From Platerodrilus igneus (Eukaryota > Arthropoda > Insecta > Coleoptera > Lycidae): DNA of 64,000 nucleotides. A program made the translations under genes and the position numbers. The DNA lies in contig JARFIW010000884.1 in NCBI GenBank assembly GCA_036346225.1, forward strand, positions 5,194,501 to 5,258,500. Reading direction: 5' to 3'. Under the pieces are notes generated by a model. That model searched no databases. It worked only from the letters and a program-made list of their open reading frames with translations, and was not told where the DNA came from. Position 1 is the first letter of the stretch. Each line of letters opens with the position of its first letter. Below are positions 10,792 through 23,368 of this stretch, piece by piece.

Positions 10792-12800
10792 TTATGCTAC
10801 AGGTGCATTATGGTTCATGAATTTTATAAATGTCTAAAATGTATCCATTTCAAAATGATACGCCTATAGCAAATTAAACGGCAACTAGAGAAAGTAAAAA
10901 GTTGATGTAATCTTTACCTAAATTTGTGTTTTAAAAAAATGCATTTTATACCATTTTTAAAAATAAAAGTTTGACCAACAATGAGTTTCGAGTAAATGTA
11001 TACAATACCGTTAGTGAAAAAAATGTCTGCCCTCTCGGTTACATTCTTTATATTGACAGTTAAAAGTTCTACATAAAAAGTGTGGTTATATGGCAGAATA
11101 ATTCATAATTGTTGCATTGTATTTGCCAATAAACATTATCTTACCTAGTCTAAAGTATTGGTGTTCGATTTACGAGTTAGAAACTTAGATTTTTTTCGGT
11201 TTCCCTTTACCTTTAATAAGAATCGCTAAAGCTACGTAAATTACCAAGATGTATTGCTACTTCAAATAGCAGTGAGGAAGATTCCAAGGCATCAGAAGCA
11301 GAAATCAAGATCCTGGTCCACTAAAATGTCATTGTCTTCCCAACAAGAGGGAATATTAAATCATCAGTAGCCTCAATATCTGTAATAGAGTCAAAATATG
11401 AAGATATGTATCATACAAAAAAGGAAGCATTTTTAGGACATTATTTGTGAGGAGTTCATTATTTTAAATATAACTGTAAGTACTTACCAATTAGTTTTTA
11501 ACTATATGTATATAATGATAAAGGTTTGCTTGTTAGGTGAATGCAATGTAATGTAAAAATAAAATAAAACGGTCAAAGGAAGTACCCATTTTCTATTTTT
11601 TGGAAAATTGGATGAATTGTTGAGTAATTAGCCCAATAACTACAGTCCACACACCATAGATATTGCAAATGTGAACCATATAGAAAAATTTAGTAATCGT
11701 ATAGCTGCCATAAATAATTCACAATTGGAACATAGTCTTGGTCCGTCAACAACTGCAAGAATATCATATAAAGAAACTAGAATTGTTTGAACGAAAACTG
11801 GCATTGGAGGAACATAAAGCTTGGTAAAAAAAGCATACAAATACAGTGATTTAATTTAGTACAACGGTAATTAATGATGGTAAATAAGATAACTTTATGT
11901 ATGATAACTGTACTCTGTAAACTAGTATGTATTTTATAGTTTTAAGAAATGTTAAATGTATAGCAATTTTAATTTTGAGATTATTTCTAAAGTTAATAAA
12001 CACCTGTACATACTTAATTAATGAAGCAACTAATGAACTAGACATATAAACTAATCGGTCTTATGCTTAATGATATACTCAGACTGAGAAAGATTCTGTT
12101 TGTAAAATATATATTTACAAATCAACTAGTCTTTGGAACATTTCTTCTCGTTTGGAGCTATTTCGTATAAATTCACTTAAATTTTGGATTGTTGTTTCAT
12201 GAAACCCACACTCAGATACTTCTGTTGTTCAGAGTGTACGTGCCGCTCCTTTATCTCGAAAACACCCAACACCACAAAATTACCGTTATTGTCACAATTA
12301 AGTTCAAAATCTGCTATACGGTTACCTTTACTACGAAAAACAATGATTATACTTTTAATAACATATCTTGATCACCAACCCCTATTCCTCTAAATGAAAT
12401 ATGTCGTACAACCCTGCCTGAATGGTCTAACTGGTTGAAAACCATTTATGCTTTTCATCATCCTAATCCTGCTACTGCAAAATTGAAAACGAAACCGTTT
12501 GATAACCATCCACATTGATCAGTTTCGATTGCCTCTCTTTCCGCTGATGCATTGTTAGCCATTGGGTCTAAGTCTTCTTTAATTAATTCCACAGGTTATC
12601 TTTCGTACTTAAACATTATCTACTTATCGAACCTTCCTAACCCTTTAAGCCAGAAGTTTTTACACCTAGTTGTGCCATCATAGTTTCCTAATTTTAAAAA
12701 GATAGTTTCCCATACCTAGTACCATTTTCTTCAAATGATCATTACATATAACTATACCAAATTTTCCTTTACATTTTTATCTTCTATTTGTGGAAATGTC
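10792..12800. other. No recognisable gene; AT-rich DNA
   Basis: Only short open frames with no family motif are seen on either strand. A plus-strand stretch near 11790-11830 reads KLELFERKLALEEHKAW, which is helix-like and could be more transposon debris, but no family is recognised. The part from about 12420 may be 5' leader of the LINE that starts at about 12800. Confidence 0.4.
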
Positions 12801-12812
12801 ATTGAAATTGAG

Positions 12813-13740
12813 TAGCTATTATTGTGTAATTACTGTAATAAAAAGGTTGTGAATAAATACATTATGTGTACTAACTGCAACATAAAGGTTCCTATATCAT
12901 ACAGTGAAAGAGTAGGTGCTCATCAGCAGCAGACTAACGGAGATTCTGCCTTTGTCTGTAAGATGTGTTCTAGCATGCAGATGTTTCTAGAAATAGTGGT
13001 CTTGTCCATGAATTTGACCAGTAATTAAGAAGTGATGGGTTTGTAACCTGTTTAAGGAAGTTAATCTGCCATGAAACAAGTAAATTAAGCCTTGAAATCA
13101 AAGAGTTAAAAACTGAAACAGCAAATTTAAAGGAAAGCAACATGTTCCTTCAATTCTAGTACCAAAACAACATCTGGCAAATGTAAATAAATGCCAGAAT
13201 GATTTTAATTTCAATAGTGGTCATAGCTCTTCTGGTGACTCCAACTTAAACTTACCTAAGCAAGCTACTAAATTAGCCGATGAATTTGAAACTCAATCAG
13301 CATCCAACAATTACATTCCACAAAATTCTAACAAAATTGAGGTTCTATCCAAGGTGAACTTAGATCCTAATTTACATTCTAAATATTTAGGATCAAGAGT
13401 ACACCAATTCAATAGTGCAATTAAGGAAATGCAAAATAGTGATCAAGCTAAGGATGTCTGGAAAACCGTAAAACTAGGAGAAGAGTTAGACCTGCAAAAG
13501 TAGAAGGAATTTCTGAGGTTAATGTCTACAGGTTTGTACCAGAAACTACAACTGAGGCGGTTATAAACTATTTGCATTCAAAAAGCATCAATATTGTTGA
13601 TGTAGTAAAAATGAATGCAAAATATTCCACACAATATGTTTCATTTAAAATTTCAGTATCGGAAGGGTTTGTTGATATTCTTCAACAACCCCGTTATGGC
13701 CCAAAGGAGTATGTCTGAATCGTTTTTTATTGCTTCAGCC
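12813..13740 (+). pseudogene. LINE ORF1 (PHD-like finger, RRM-like region)
   Basis: The N-terminal frame shows a treble-clef style spacing, CNYCNKKVVNKYIMCTNC, followed by a FVCKMC pair, as in ORF1 proteins of several insect CR1/Jockey-group LINEs. A basic region follows. The frame near 13490-13700 contains ISEVNVYRFVPETTTEAVI and YSTQYVSFKISVSEGFVDIL, matching the RRM-like VRVFKPDTTAEDV-x-SFKI pattern of such ORF1s. ORF1 proteins bind element RNA. Several frame changes are needed, so this copy cannot make an intact protein. Confidence 0.6.
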
Positions 13741-13849
13741 AAAACAAGTATTGACTGCATGGCAGAAAAATGTGAGTCTTCAAATTCAGTTGCATCACAA
13801 CTTCAATATAATTCACAAAACATCTTACAAAATAATCTAAAAGATTCAG

Positions 13850-16585
13850 ATGGTAAAAGCATTTCCTGTTTTTACCAGAATGTTTGCAGTATAAGGGGTA
13901 AAGTTTATGAATTTACAAGAAACATATGTGTTTCTAATTATGATCTAGTTGCCCTGAGGAAAACATGGTTGTCTGGTGACATAGCAAACAGTAAGTTTTT
14001 TGCTTTTACTAACTACATTGTGTATAAATGTGATCGCAACTTTGTTGTTACCAGTGCTAAGCGTAGCGGAGGTGTACTCTTAGCAATTAAAAATTATATA
14101 GTAACTGAACAACTCAATTTATCTGTACGCCTGGATAAACTACCAACTTTTGATGTAGTAGGTTGCAAATGTACATTGATTAGGTGTTGTTTGTACGTGT
14201 TTGTTGTTTATATTCCGCCCATGCCGTGAATCGTTCACCTTATTTACTATTTGATTACTTGGTACATCATTACTTAAGTGTTGACAAATTGGTGGTTCTT
14301 GGTGATTTTAATATTCCAAACTTCTGTAGTATGAATGTAGAGGACGTGTTATGTTCGTCATTGACTAATTTCACTAATTTAATGTATCTACAACAATATA
14401 ATAAAAATGACAAGATTCTCGACTTAGTATTTGCTACCTTCAATTGCATAATTACTCATAATAATGTGCCTCTGGTTAGTGAGGATGTTCATCATCCAGC
14501 ATTAATGATCTATTTTGATCTTGTGTCCTCTACTCAGCCCAATTTTCCACAGTTTCGTAGTAATGCAAAGTACAATTTCAAAAAAGCAAATTTTATTGGA
14601 TTGTATAATGCCTTGAAGGCTTTAGATTGCTCTATCTTAAATAGTTGTACTAACATTGATGTTGTGCAGTATTTTTTATGAAGCTCTGTATAAGGTCTTC
14701 GACCAATACGTGCCCCACTATAAAAATAAAAACAATGCCAGTAATATGAAGTGTATCCGCCTTGGTTTAGCTGTGAAATCATACGATATATCAGGTTAAA
14801 GGGGAAACTACTTTGAAAGTACAAAATTGGTAAGTCTCAGTACCACTTTGCTGAGTTTAAGAGGATAGCTCGGTGGTTAAAAGTCTAACCAGGGCTGCAT
14901 ATGCTAATTACGTAGATGAAATAGAAATCTCCATTAACACTGACAGTAAGAATTGTTGGTCTTTTATTAGGTCCAAAAAAGCTATATCGAGAATACCTGG
15001 GAGAATGCACAGTGATGATGTTTATTATAACAATCACCAAGACATTGTGAATAAGTTTGCGGAACACTTTTTTGCTGTTTTTGAGGATTTAGATTGTCCT
15101 ACTATGGGTAGTGGAACTGCTATGCACTGTAATGATAATTTTGATCTTCAATTTGTATCGGAAAGCGACGTCATGCATGCTATTCGAAAATTGAAAAATA
15201 AGTCAACAGCGGGGCTTGACCAGGTACCATGCTTTTTAATTAAAGCTTGTGAAACTGTGTTTGTATCACCGCTTCTAACTATTATATATTTGTCTTTGAA
15301 AACGAACCTTTCCAGTGTGTGGAAGATTTCATGTGTCTGCTCTGTGCACAAGGCAAATGATATTAGTGACATGAGCAACTACAGATTGATTAATATACAG
15401 TCAAACTTTTTAAAAATCTTTGAGAGGGTTGTTTATGTCATTATATATAATGCAGTTAAAAGTGCAATATCTCATCATCAACAGTTACTAACTTGTGAAG
15501 TTTTGTTCTGTTTGCGGCTGAAGTTCTTGATTGTCAAGGCCAGTTGGACACTGTGCATACTGATATCTCTAAGGCCTTTGACCGTCTCAACCATAACATT
15601 TTGCTTAACAAACTAAGCGGTTACAACTTCTTGTACCCTAGTATTAAATGGCTGACTTCATATTTATCCGATCGTACTCAGATTGTCGAACATGGCAGTT
15701 TCTGCTCTTTTCCATATAAACCCATTTATGATGTACCGTAGGGGTCCAATCATGGGCCGTTGCTCTTTCTGCTTTTTATTAATGACTTAGTCTCAGTAAT
15801 AACCTGTGAAGTGTTAGTATTTGCTGATGATGTTAAAATTTTTGTAGCCGTGGAAACATTAACCGATTGAATTAAATTACAGAATAACATAAACCTTGTG
15901 AATGATTGGTGCATAAATAACAAGCTAAGCTTGAATGTTACCAAATATATAGTGGTAACTTACTCGCGAAAAATTCAACCTTTAGTGTTCAACTACTCAG
16001 TGGCTTCTTCCATGTTGATGCGATATAGCAGTATTACTGACCTAGGTGTCGTGTTTGATTCAGATTTCTTGTTTAACTCATATTTTATATATAATCGCAT
16101 GTGCTAATACAACACTTGGCTGCATTTTGTGCAATTGTAGTCAGTTTAATATTAATACACTAAAACTACTCCTTTTTGCTTTGGTGAGATGGCGTCTGGA
16201 ATACTGTCTTGTAGTATGGTATACCTTTTATGAGCGATATAAATTACTTTTGGAAAGTCCTCAACGTAGATTTTTAAAGTACTTATGGTATAGAAAACAT
16301 CACTCTTATCCACCCAGAGAGTTTCCAAATCAGGCATTACTTGATGTATTCAGCATGAGTTCTCTTAATACCAGGCATCTGTTAGCTGCCATTACATTCC
16401 TCTATAAGCTGTTACGCAATAATATCGACTGTACGTATATATTATCTAAAATTAAGTTCTATATGCCACGTAGTGGTAGTAGAGGAAAACTTGTGTTTTA
16501 TGTTGCTTCTGCCAGTACAAACTTGCTGCTTAAAGCACCCATAACTGTTATGTACTCTTTGTGTAAGTTTCTTCAGCAATGGTGA
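13850..16585 (+). pseudogene. LINE ORF2 (endonuclease and reverse transcriptase)
   Basis: The endonuclease part begins SISCFYQNVCSIRGKVYEFT, then YDLVALRKTWLSG (catalytic E of TETWL is K), GGVLLAIKNY, LYVFVVYIPP, VVLGDFNIPN near 14300 and EDVHHPALMIYF near 14490. After a disrupted linker, 14873-15616 carries KLKNKSTAGLDQVPCFLIKA of the reverse transcriptase. Next come TDISKAFDRLNHNILLNKLS (15560-15620) and VLVFADDVKIF near 15810, the FADD catalytic box. The C-terminal domain runs to 16585. The fragments lie in at least four frames, so the gene is dead although every domain is represented. Confidence 0.8.
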
Positions 16586-16989
16586 TATTTTCAATGATGA
16601 GTTAAACCGTTTCACTGGTACTACAACGTCTAGCTAGGTACATAGGCTTAGGTAGATTTAATATATGTATAAGTATACTCTATGTTTTAATACATTTTCA
16701 TTTATTCTACTTGCTGTATAGTGTCTGTATCAAAATGTTATGTTTCTAACTGTAATTTTTTTCTGTTGTGTTGTTTGTAATTGGCTTTATTATTATTATT
16801 ATTCCACAATCTACTACAGTGGTTGACGTATGTTTCGTCTGAACAACCTAGCGAATCATTACGACCTGTCTTAACCTGATGTCTAGAGCTGATGCTTTGC
16901 TCATGGAATGTACATAATCTCACTACCTATGCCTTTGTAGTAAAAAGTCAGTTTCTGCAGTTGCAAATACAGGGAATTTCTATTCGATG

Positions 16990-17670
16990 TGTTTTTTTAG
17001 AGAATCTAAAAATCGAAATGAATAGGTTAGCACTAAACATAGTAGGTATCAGCGAAGTTCGGTGGCCAGAGGCGGGAGATTTTTGGAGTGGAGACTTCAG
17101 GGTAATTCATACAGGAGCCGATGAAGGAAATTTGGGTGTGGGGATAGTTATGCGAAAAAAGATAGGATACTGTGTAGAAAATTACTTACAAAAGAACGAA
17201 GGAGTACTCATGGTTAGATTAGAATCTAAACCGTTAAACACAGTAATAATACAAGTATACATGCCCACCTCTAGCTACAGTGACGAAGCGGTAGAAGCAA
17301 TCTACTAAGATATCGAAGACATATTAAGATACGTAAAAGGATATGTAAATTTAATAATTACGGGGAATTTTAACGCAGTGGTAGGTGAGGGTAGAGAAGG
17401 AGCGGTAGTAAGTTTATTTGGTTTAGGCACGAGAAACGACATGGGAAATAGGCTGGTAGAATTTTGCGACAAGAACAATTTAATCATAAAAATATATTAT
17501 TTCAACATCATGCTAGAAGACGAAATACGTGGAAGATGCCAGGAGATATAGGAAGATATCTAATAGATTACATTCTTGTTAGACAACGGTTAAGGAATCA
17601 AGTAAAAGACTGTAGAAGCTACCCAGAAGCAGATATAGACACTGACCACAACATCGTAATTATATGAAGA
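16990..17670 (+). pseudogene. RTE-like endonuclease domain
   Basis: The frame ending at 17308 shows ALNIVGISEVRWPEAGDFWS, GADEGNLGVGIVMRKKIGY and then TVIIQVYMPTSSYSDEAVEA, the signature of insect RTE-like endonucleases that databases often label craniofacial development protein 2-like. A stop interrupts the frame at 17306, and the continuation carries ITGNFNAVVGEG (GDFN changed to GNFN) and GRYLIDYILVRQRL, then IDTDHNIVII with the conserved Asp-His. The catalytic Asp of GDFN is mutated and there are frameshifts. Confidence 0.8.
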
Positions 17671-18289
17671 CCGCACTTTAATTTAAAAATTTGAAGAAAA
17701 AAACGGAAAGACGCTTTGATTTTGAGAAACTACAAGATAAAGATATTCAAGAAAGATTCGAAAAAAAGTCAAATGAATTGCTAAAAGATATCGGGAAAAT
17801 ATCTGATACTAAGGAAGTAGAAACAGAATGGAAGAATATTAAATCCAGCCTAGACATGGTGGCCAGAGATATTTAGGGGTATACACAAAAAGAAACTAAG
17901 AAACCTTGGATAACAAAGGATATCCTGAATTTAATAGAAGAAAGACGAAAATACAAAAATAAATCAGACGAAACAGGAAAACAGAGATACAAAGCCATAA
18001 AATGGGAAATTATTCGCAAATGCAGGAAAGCTAAAGAACAATGGATTGATGAAAAGTGCAACAAGGTACAAACTAAGATGGAAATAGGAAAGACAGATGA
18101 TGCATACAAACTAATTAGAATGAATTTTAGAGATATAAAACCGTTTAGCAAAAATATAAAGGACGCAGGATAAACGTCATTATAGAACATGTAGAGAAAG
18201 TGGGTAGATGTCAAGAATATATAGGGAATTTATAAGCAGGAGAGGAACTAACAGCATTAGAACAGGAATCAGACATTGAAAATGATGAC

Positions 18290-20355
18290 TTGGGATATCC
18301 TATACTTAGAGATGAATTTGAATTAGCATTAAAGGGTCTGAAAAATGGTAAGGCGCCGGGTACAGATAAGGTGCAAGCAGGAACTCTAAAAGCCGCTGGA
18401 CAAGCAGTAACAGAACGTCTCTTTCAACTTGTAAGCTATATGTACGAAACAGGTGAAATACCCAAAGATTTCAAACGTAACATCATAGTAACTATACCAA
18501 ACAAGTTGAAAATGCAAGGCATTGTCGCAACGAACTTCCAAATGTAGACTTACTTTAAAACAAATTAAAGAAATTAAAATTATTATGTTGTAATAATTAT
18601 AAGTATTCAGATAAAAACAAAAATTTATAAACAACAAAAGAGGCATTTTGTATATTTTATTTTATTGAATAAATATTTTAAAAGCTATATATTAGTTCTC
18701 ATCAATAAGATAAGAAATTTTTTTTTTTTTATATGAATCTAATTATTTTCGGTAATCAAAATTTAAGTTTAAACAATGTCTATAATATTGGAATAATTGG
18801 CATGAAATGCCATAAATTGTTCAAATATGTGTCGCATATTGATTTTAAACTTATTTAAAATTTTAATTATCCCTGTGGATTTTCCCGGGGGCTCGGCGTC
18901 CCCGTGGCCCGATTTTAACTGACATCAAAACTTAAGCTCTGGACACCGAGCTGAATCGATTGATGTATCACACATTGATGTCCGACCATTAAAAAGGCCT
19001 CGGACACACAGACAGACAGACACACAGACAAATAGATTTCATAAACGAACGAAGTTCGTTGAAAAGAAAGGCGCGAATAGATGTGAAAATTTTCAAACAA
19101 TAAGTGTGACAGCACACGTTTAAAAATATTAACTAGAATTGTACAAAGACGAATGGAAAAACGAGCTGAAGAAATACTAGGAGAAGATCAATTTGGGTTT
19201 ATGCGAAACAGAGGAACACGGGAGGCTATTTTAGCTCAGAGTCATAATGGATAAAACAATAGAAAAAGGAGAAAGCGTGTATATAGGGTTTGTAGATCTG
19301 GAAAAATCATTTGACAATGTAAAATAGAAAAAAATGTTCGAAATACTCAAAAAGATTGAAATGACTTATAGAGATAGACGAATAGTAAATAGCTTATACA
19401 AAGAACAAACAGCAGTAATAGAATTAAAGCAGGAACGTAGAGAAGTAAATTAGGAAACGGGTGAGACAGAGATGTGCTCTATCCTCGTTAATTTTTAACT
19501 TGTACATTGAAGAGGCAATGAATACTGTCAAATGCAGGAAGACATTTGGAAATTAGTACAGGGACAAAAATTGAGATGCTTAGATTTGCAGATGATATAG
19601 CGGTACTAGCATCTAGCAAGGAAGAGTTAGAAGCTTCTCTAAATGAAATGGAAACGGTTCTAACAGAGAGATACGGTATGAAAATTAGCAAAAATAAAAC
19701 TAAAGTACTAGTATGCAAAGGAGGGGAATATAAATCAAAAACAAGAATACAAATAGGTAGCAAGAACTTACAAGAGGTTAAGGATTTCTGCTATCTAGGA
19801 AGCCAAATAATGCAAGATGGGAAAAGCGCAAAAGATATATAACAAAGATTAGCACAAGGTCGTGCTACATTTAACAAGAAAAAGCAACTACTGTGTTCAA
19901 ATACAACAAACAGAAACAAGGAAAAGATTGCTTAAAACATGTGTGGAGCACAGCACTGTATGGCTGTGAAGCCTGGACAGTAGGAGAAGCGGACAAAAAA
20001 AGGTAGAAGCATTTGAAATGTGGTGCTATAGACGCACGATGAAGATCTCATGGACAGACAAAGTAAAGAACGAAGATGTGCCAAAAAAATGGTAGGGGAA
20101 GAAAGAAATATGTGGAAAACGGTAAAAAAATAGGAGAGATAGGATGATAGGCCACATACTACGGCATGAGGGAATAGTGAGGAATATATTAGAAGCAGAG
20201 ATAGGAAAAAAGAGAAGTAGAGGTAGACATAGGTTAGACTACTGCACACAGATAGCAAAATTTGTAGGCTGTAGGAACTTCAGGGAAATGTGTAGGCTAG
20301 CTCAGAATAGAAATCAATGGAGGTACGCATCCAACCAGTCCCAAGATGGATAAAT
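18290..20355 (+). pseudogene. RTE-like reverse transcriptase and C-terminal domain
   Basis: The first block reads LKNGKAPGTDKVQAGTLKAA, then ETGEIPKDFKRNIIVTIPNK (RT motifs 1-2). After an insertion the frame resumes with LTRIVQRRMEKRAEEILGED and QFGFMRNRGTREAI. Frame 19546-19842 contains MLRFADDIAVLASSKEELEA, the catalytic FADD box, followed by DFCYLGSQIMQDG. The C-terminal domain (20144-20353) reads MIGHILRHEGIVRNILEAEI and ends in CRLAQNRNQWRYASNQ. Stops lie between blocks. This C-terminal region also recurs alone as the 3' end of shorter copies. Confidence 0.8.
18548..19110. mobile_element. Unclassified insertion inside the RTE reverse transcriptase
   Basis: The RTE coding frame breaks off at about 18545 and resumes at about 19110 at the next expected motif, so roughly 560 bp is foreign. 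It begins AT-rich, includes a T-run near 18718-18730, a GC-rich block (18870-18915) and a cagacagacacacagac simple repeat (19006-19030). A self-complementary aacgaacgaagttcgtt lies near 19045. No coding sequence or clear terminal repeats were found. Confidence 0.45.
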
Positions 20356-20490
20356 TAATGACAAAAAAGTAACTGTACTTAAACATGATGATTATTATAA
20401 GCAACTACAAGTATTGGTTTTGCAATATTCTCGAATAATGTTAATTGTGTGATAGGATTTACTGGAAAACTATTAATTCGGCAAATGTCT

Positions 20491-21117
20491 TGTTATAATT
20501 CACGTCTGTTATTGTCTAAGGTATACTGTTAAAGTCCCGCGTAATTGATAAGAGCCACTACGACAGTTGGCAACATAATAAACACATGCATAATATTGCG
20601 CAACAAGGTACTACGTCACTATTGCGTCTCAAATTTGTATCACATACGCAGAAAAGATAAAATGTAATCACGTAAAATGTGAAGCCCTTCACGACATTGC
20701 AGCTATTCTGGCGGCAGGATCTCGGCGTTGGTTGGGCGTGGGTTGGCCTTCGCCCTCGTCGAAACCAAATTAATTTGTCTTCCCCCGTCTTTGTTGTAGC
20801 GATACGATAGGAATAAGGTAGGGAGCGATAAAAGGTACGATACAGGAAACCTACATTATCTAAAAGAGAAGACAAGATAAAAAGACGACACAGATCAACC
20901 TCACTGTTCGACGTCTCGTTCACTAGTCCCTGTCGTGACGGAAAATGCGCACTTCCTTCCGCACTCCACGTCTGCGCCTTCTCTGGCGCCGACGCATCTG
21001 TCCCAAGGGACGGAAATGCACGCACAAGTCTATTTTTTAAAATATTGGCGCGATTACAGTCACATATTTAAAACTAAAATTAAAAATGTTTACATAGCCG
21101 ATTTTCGGCATGTAACA
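20491..21117. mobile_element. Solo LTR (TGTTA...TAACA) with GTCT target duplication
   Basis: The 627-bp block interrupts the RTE 3' UTR, which reads continuously once it is removed (caaatgtct then aagtgttgg). It starts TGTTATAATT, ends CATGTAACA, and is flanked on both sides by GTCT (20487-20490 and 21118-21121). TG...CA ends plus a 4-bp duplication are the hallmarks of an LTR left by recombination between the two LTRs of a retrotransposon, most likely Gypsy. It is GC-richer than its surroundings and has a gataaaagg promoter-like word near 20826. It does not resemble the LTR of the Gypsy element at 40659-40965. Confidence 0.8.
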
Positions 21118-22033
21118 GTCTAAGTGTTGGAGGATCTCGTCAGACACAGGCTGCTTAACCCCCTTCACTGAATCTCGGTAAAATAGGGCATACAATTAGA
21201 AAACAATAGAAGGGGAACCGAGCTGTATACATGCTGTGTGAGAATTTCAAGGAACTGCGTAGTCTAGCTCAGAATATAAATAAGTACAGGTACGTGTCCA
21301 ACCAGTTTTGAGACGGAAAACGTATTGACGAAAAAATAAGCACAGATAAATCTGATGATTATTATAAGCATTTACAGGTGTTGGTTGTGAAATATCTGCA
21401 ACTAACGTGACTGTGCGAAAAGATATATTGGAAAAAATATTAAGTCGGCAAATGTTCAAATGCTGGGGGAACTTGGCAGCCACAGGCTGCTTACCACCCT
21501 TCACAACTACTGAATGTCGGAGAAATAGGGTGTATAATTGTAAAACAATGGAGGCGGACCGAACTGCATCTAACAAGAAAGAACAGCGCCTATGATGAAA
21601 GACAAGAAACATAGAAACAAGAAGAAAATTATTGAAAGCATATGTGTGGAGCACAGCACAGTATGCCTATGAAATACGGGCAGTAGGAAAAGCAGACAGA
21701 AAAACGGTAGTAGTATTTTGGAATGATGTGCTTCAGTTGTATGAGGATGATAGTATGGACAGACAAAGTTAATAACAAATAGGTTATAGAAATAGTAGAG
21801 GAACAAGGATATCTGTGAAAAAAAATAGGAGAAATAGAAGGACAAAATACATTCTAAAGCATTTTTTCGAAATAGTATGGAATATATTACAAGCAGAGAT
21901 AGGAAAAAGGAGGATAGTGATAGATGCAGACTGTACAAATTTCAGGGAAATGTGTAGGTTAGTTCAGAATAGGAAACAATGAAGGTACGCGTCTAACCAG
22001 TTCCAGGACTGAAGACCTAGTGATGATGATGAT

Positions 22034-23368
22034 GTGTTTTTGTACGCATATACTTCAATCATTTTTTATATTTCCGTTATCAGTCATTTCTATATAATAG
22101 CACTGTTAATGCATTCTTTTGTTTTTCCTGAACGTGTTGGTGAGAAGTTATGGTCTTTTGTTTTAGATATTATTCCTTATCTCGTTGCTGTATCGAAATG
22201 CCTATTGTTGATATACGGGAACAGTGAAAAGTTGTTATCGTTTTGGCTCTGCCGGTATTCCAAATCGACACCGGGGTGCAGGGATTGCACCCCCGTCGAA
22301 TAGGACCCGCATATCGTTCAAGTGAACAACCCCGCTTTACGGAGTTTCTTCCTTTTAGAGGGCATGTGTAAGAAATTCCCAATTTTAAGTTCCTACGCGA
22401 TCAAACTACTCCCTCGGGAGTTCCTTATTTTTATTGTTATTCATTCATAGGAGGTGCGGTGTGCCTCGAGAATGAGGCTCCCGAACCAAATTAGGTTTTA
22501 CGTTTTAAAAAAAATTCTTTTTCTTTCATCGTAACATTTTCTCGTACCTTAAGTTTTTGGGCTAAATCATAAATGTCTAGTACTTATCGCCTTTTATAGA
22601 GTGTTTTAAGGATTTTATTTTACCGCCTTGTTATATAACCATGATTGAATAATTATCTTCTTTTCTCAAAAGTGTCTTGGAGATCTCATCGTAACTTAAT
22701 TAACACTTTAACCCATAGATGGTTGTGTTAATCGTTCTGTTTGTAATTGTTTCTAAGATGTTACCTCTACCGTGCCTTTACCGATAAGTCAATTATCGAT
22801 ATCTTTTTTGAAATAAAATACCTTAAGAAATAACTTTATTAATTTATTTTTCCAAACCCTTGGTATTCATCACCAACAGCAGGACTTATTATCGTTGGAT
22901 GAAGGAGCAAACTCGTACCTGATGATTGTACTTGATAGGTTAGTTTAAGGAATTAGGTATCATAAATGCGGCAACATTAGTAAATTTGTCAACGTTGCAG
23001 CTGCCAAATTATCTTTTGCTTTATTTTGCTAAAGCTATTATAAATTTGTCTAGCTTTAAAAAATGTTTTTAAAGAGATGCATTCATAAAGAAACACAAAT
23101 GAACAAACTTCTTTAATTAGCTTTATAGTGTAGTAATACATATGCGAGTCTTATGCCTCCAGCGAGATTTGTACGGTCGGTGATGCGGTAAACAAGATCT
23201 GTGCGTTCTGAGTTCGAGTAAACCTTAAAATCAGGTGAATGTTCAATTCCGTTTCCTCGTAGCGCAGCTTTTGCTACGGTTTAAAAAACCAGATGGCGCC
23301 TATAAACAAATGTAGGTTAAGTTCCCGTAAATATGTACGCTCTTGTACAAAGAGAATGTTTCTTTTTG
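22034..23368. other. Non-coding; GC-rich hairpin, no gene seen
   Basis: After the RTE tail there is no recognisable protein. A GC-rich stretch (22240-22470) contains a short hairpin, GGGGTGCA-loop-TGCACCCC near 22273-22293, and a ctcgggag/ctcccgag pair further on. The rest is AT-rich. It could be part of the promoter domain that continues at 23.4 kb or an unrecognised repeat. Confidence 0.4.

Larger units (their letters stand above)
12800..16805 (+). mobile_element. CR1/Jockey-group LINE, near full length but decayed
   Basis: A two-ORF LINE. ORF1 (about 12813-13740) has a Cys-rich PHD-like finger and an RRM-like C-terminal part. ORF2 (about 13850-16585) has endonuclease and reverse transcriptase. 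The element ends at 16790-16805 in a short TTA-repeat tail after an untranslated region. A second LINE on the minus strand (47300-50690) has a similar ORF1 and a ggctttatta tail, so they are related subfamilies. Stops and frameshifts interrupt both ORFs. An RTE-like copy starts almost immediately downstream. Confidence 0.75.
16876..22033 (+). mobile_element. RTE-like LINE with composite 3' region
   Basis: A single long copy: endonuclease (16990-17670), reverse transcriptase (18290-18547, then 19110-19845), and a C-terminal domain ending near 20345. Next come 3' UTR, a short repeat of the coding tail, a second UTR, a second divergent C-terminal domain (21575-21990) and a TGATGATGATGATG tail at about 22020-22033. 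The tail and domain set fit the RTE clade. Two later insertions interrupt it: an unclassified block (about 18548-19110) and a solo LTR (20491-21117). Related copies are at 1836-3375, 36385-36740 and 51670-53885. Confidence 0.75.

Noticed and set aside
20491..21117. Protein-coding ORF of 155 codons on the minus strand
   Set aside because: It lies within a solo LTR, has no family motif and is open only because of local GC content.
22240..22320. GC hairpin as an intrinsic terminator
   Set aside because: Bacterial-type termination does not apply here, and no gene ends nearby.
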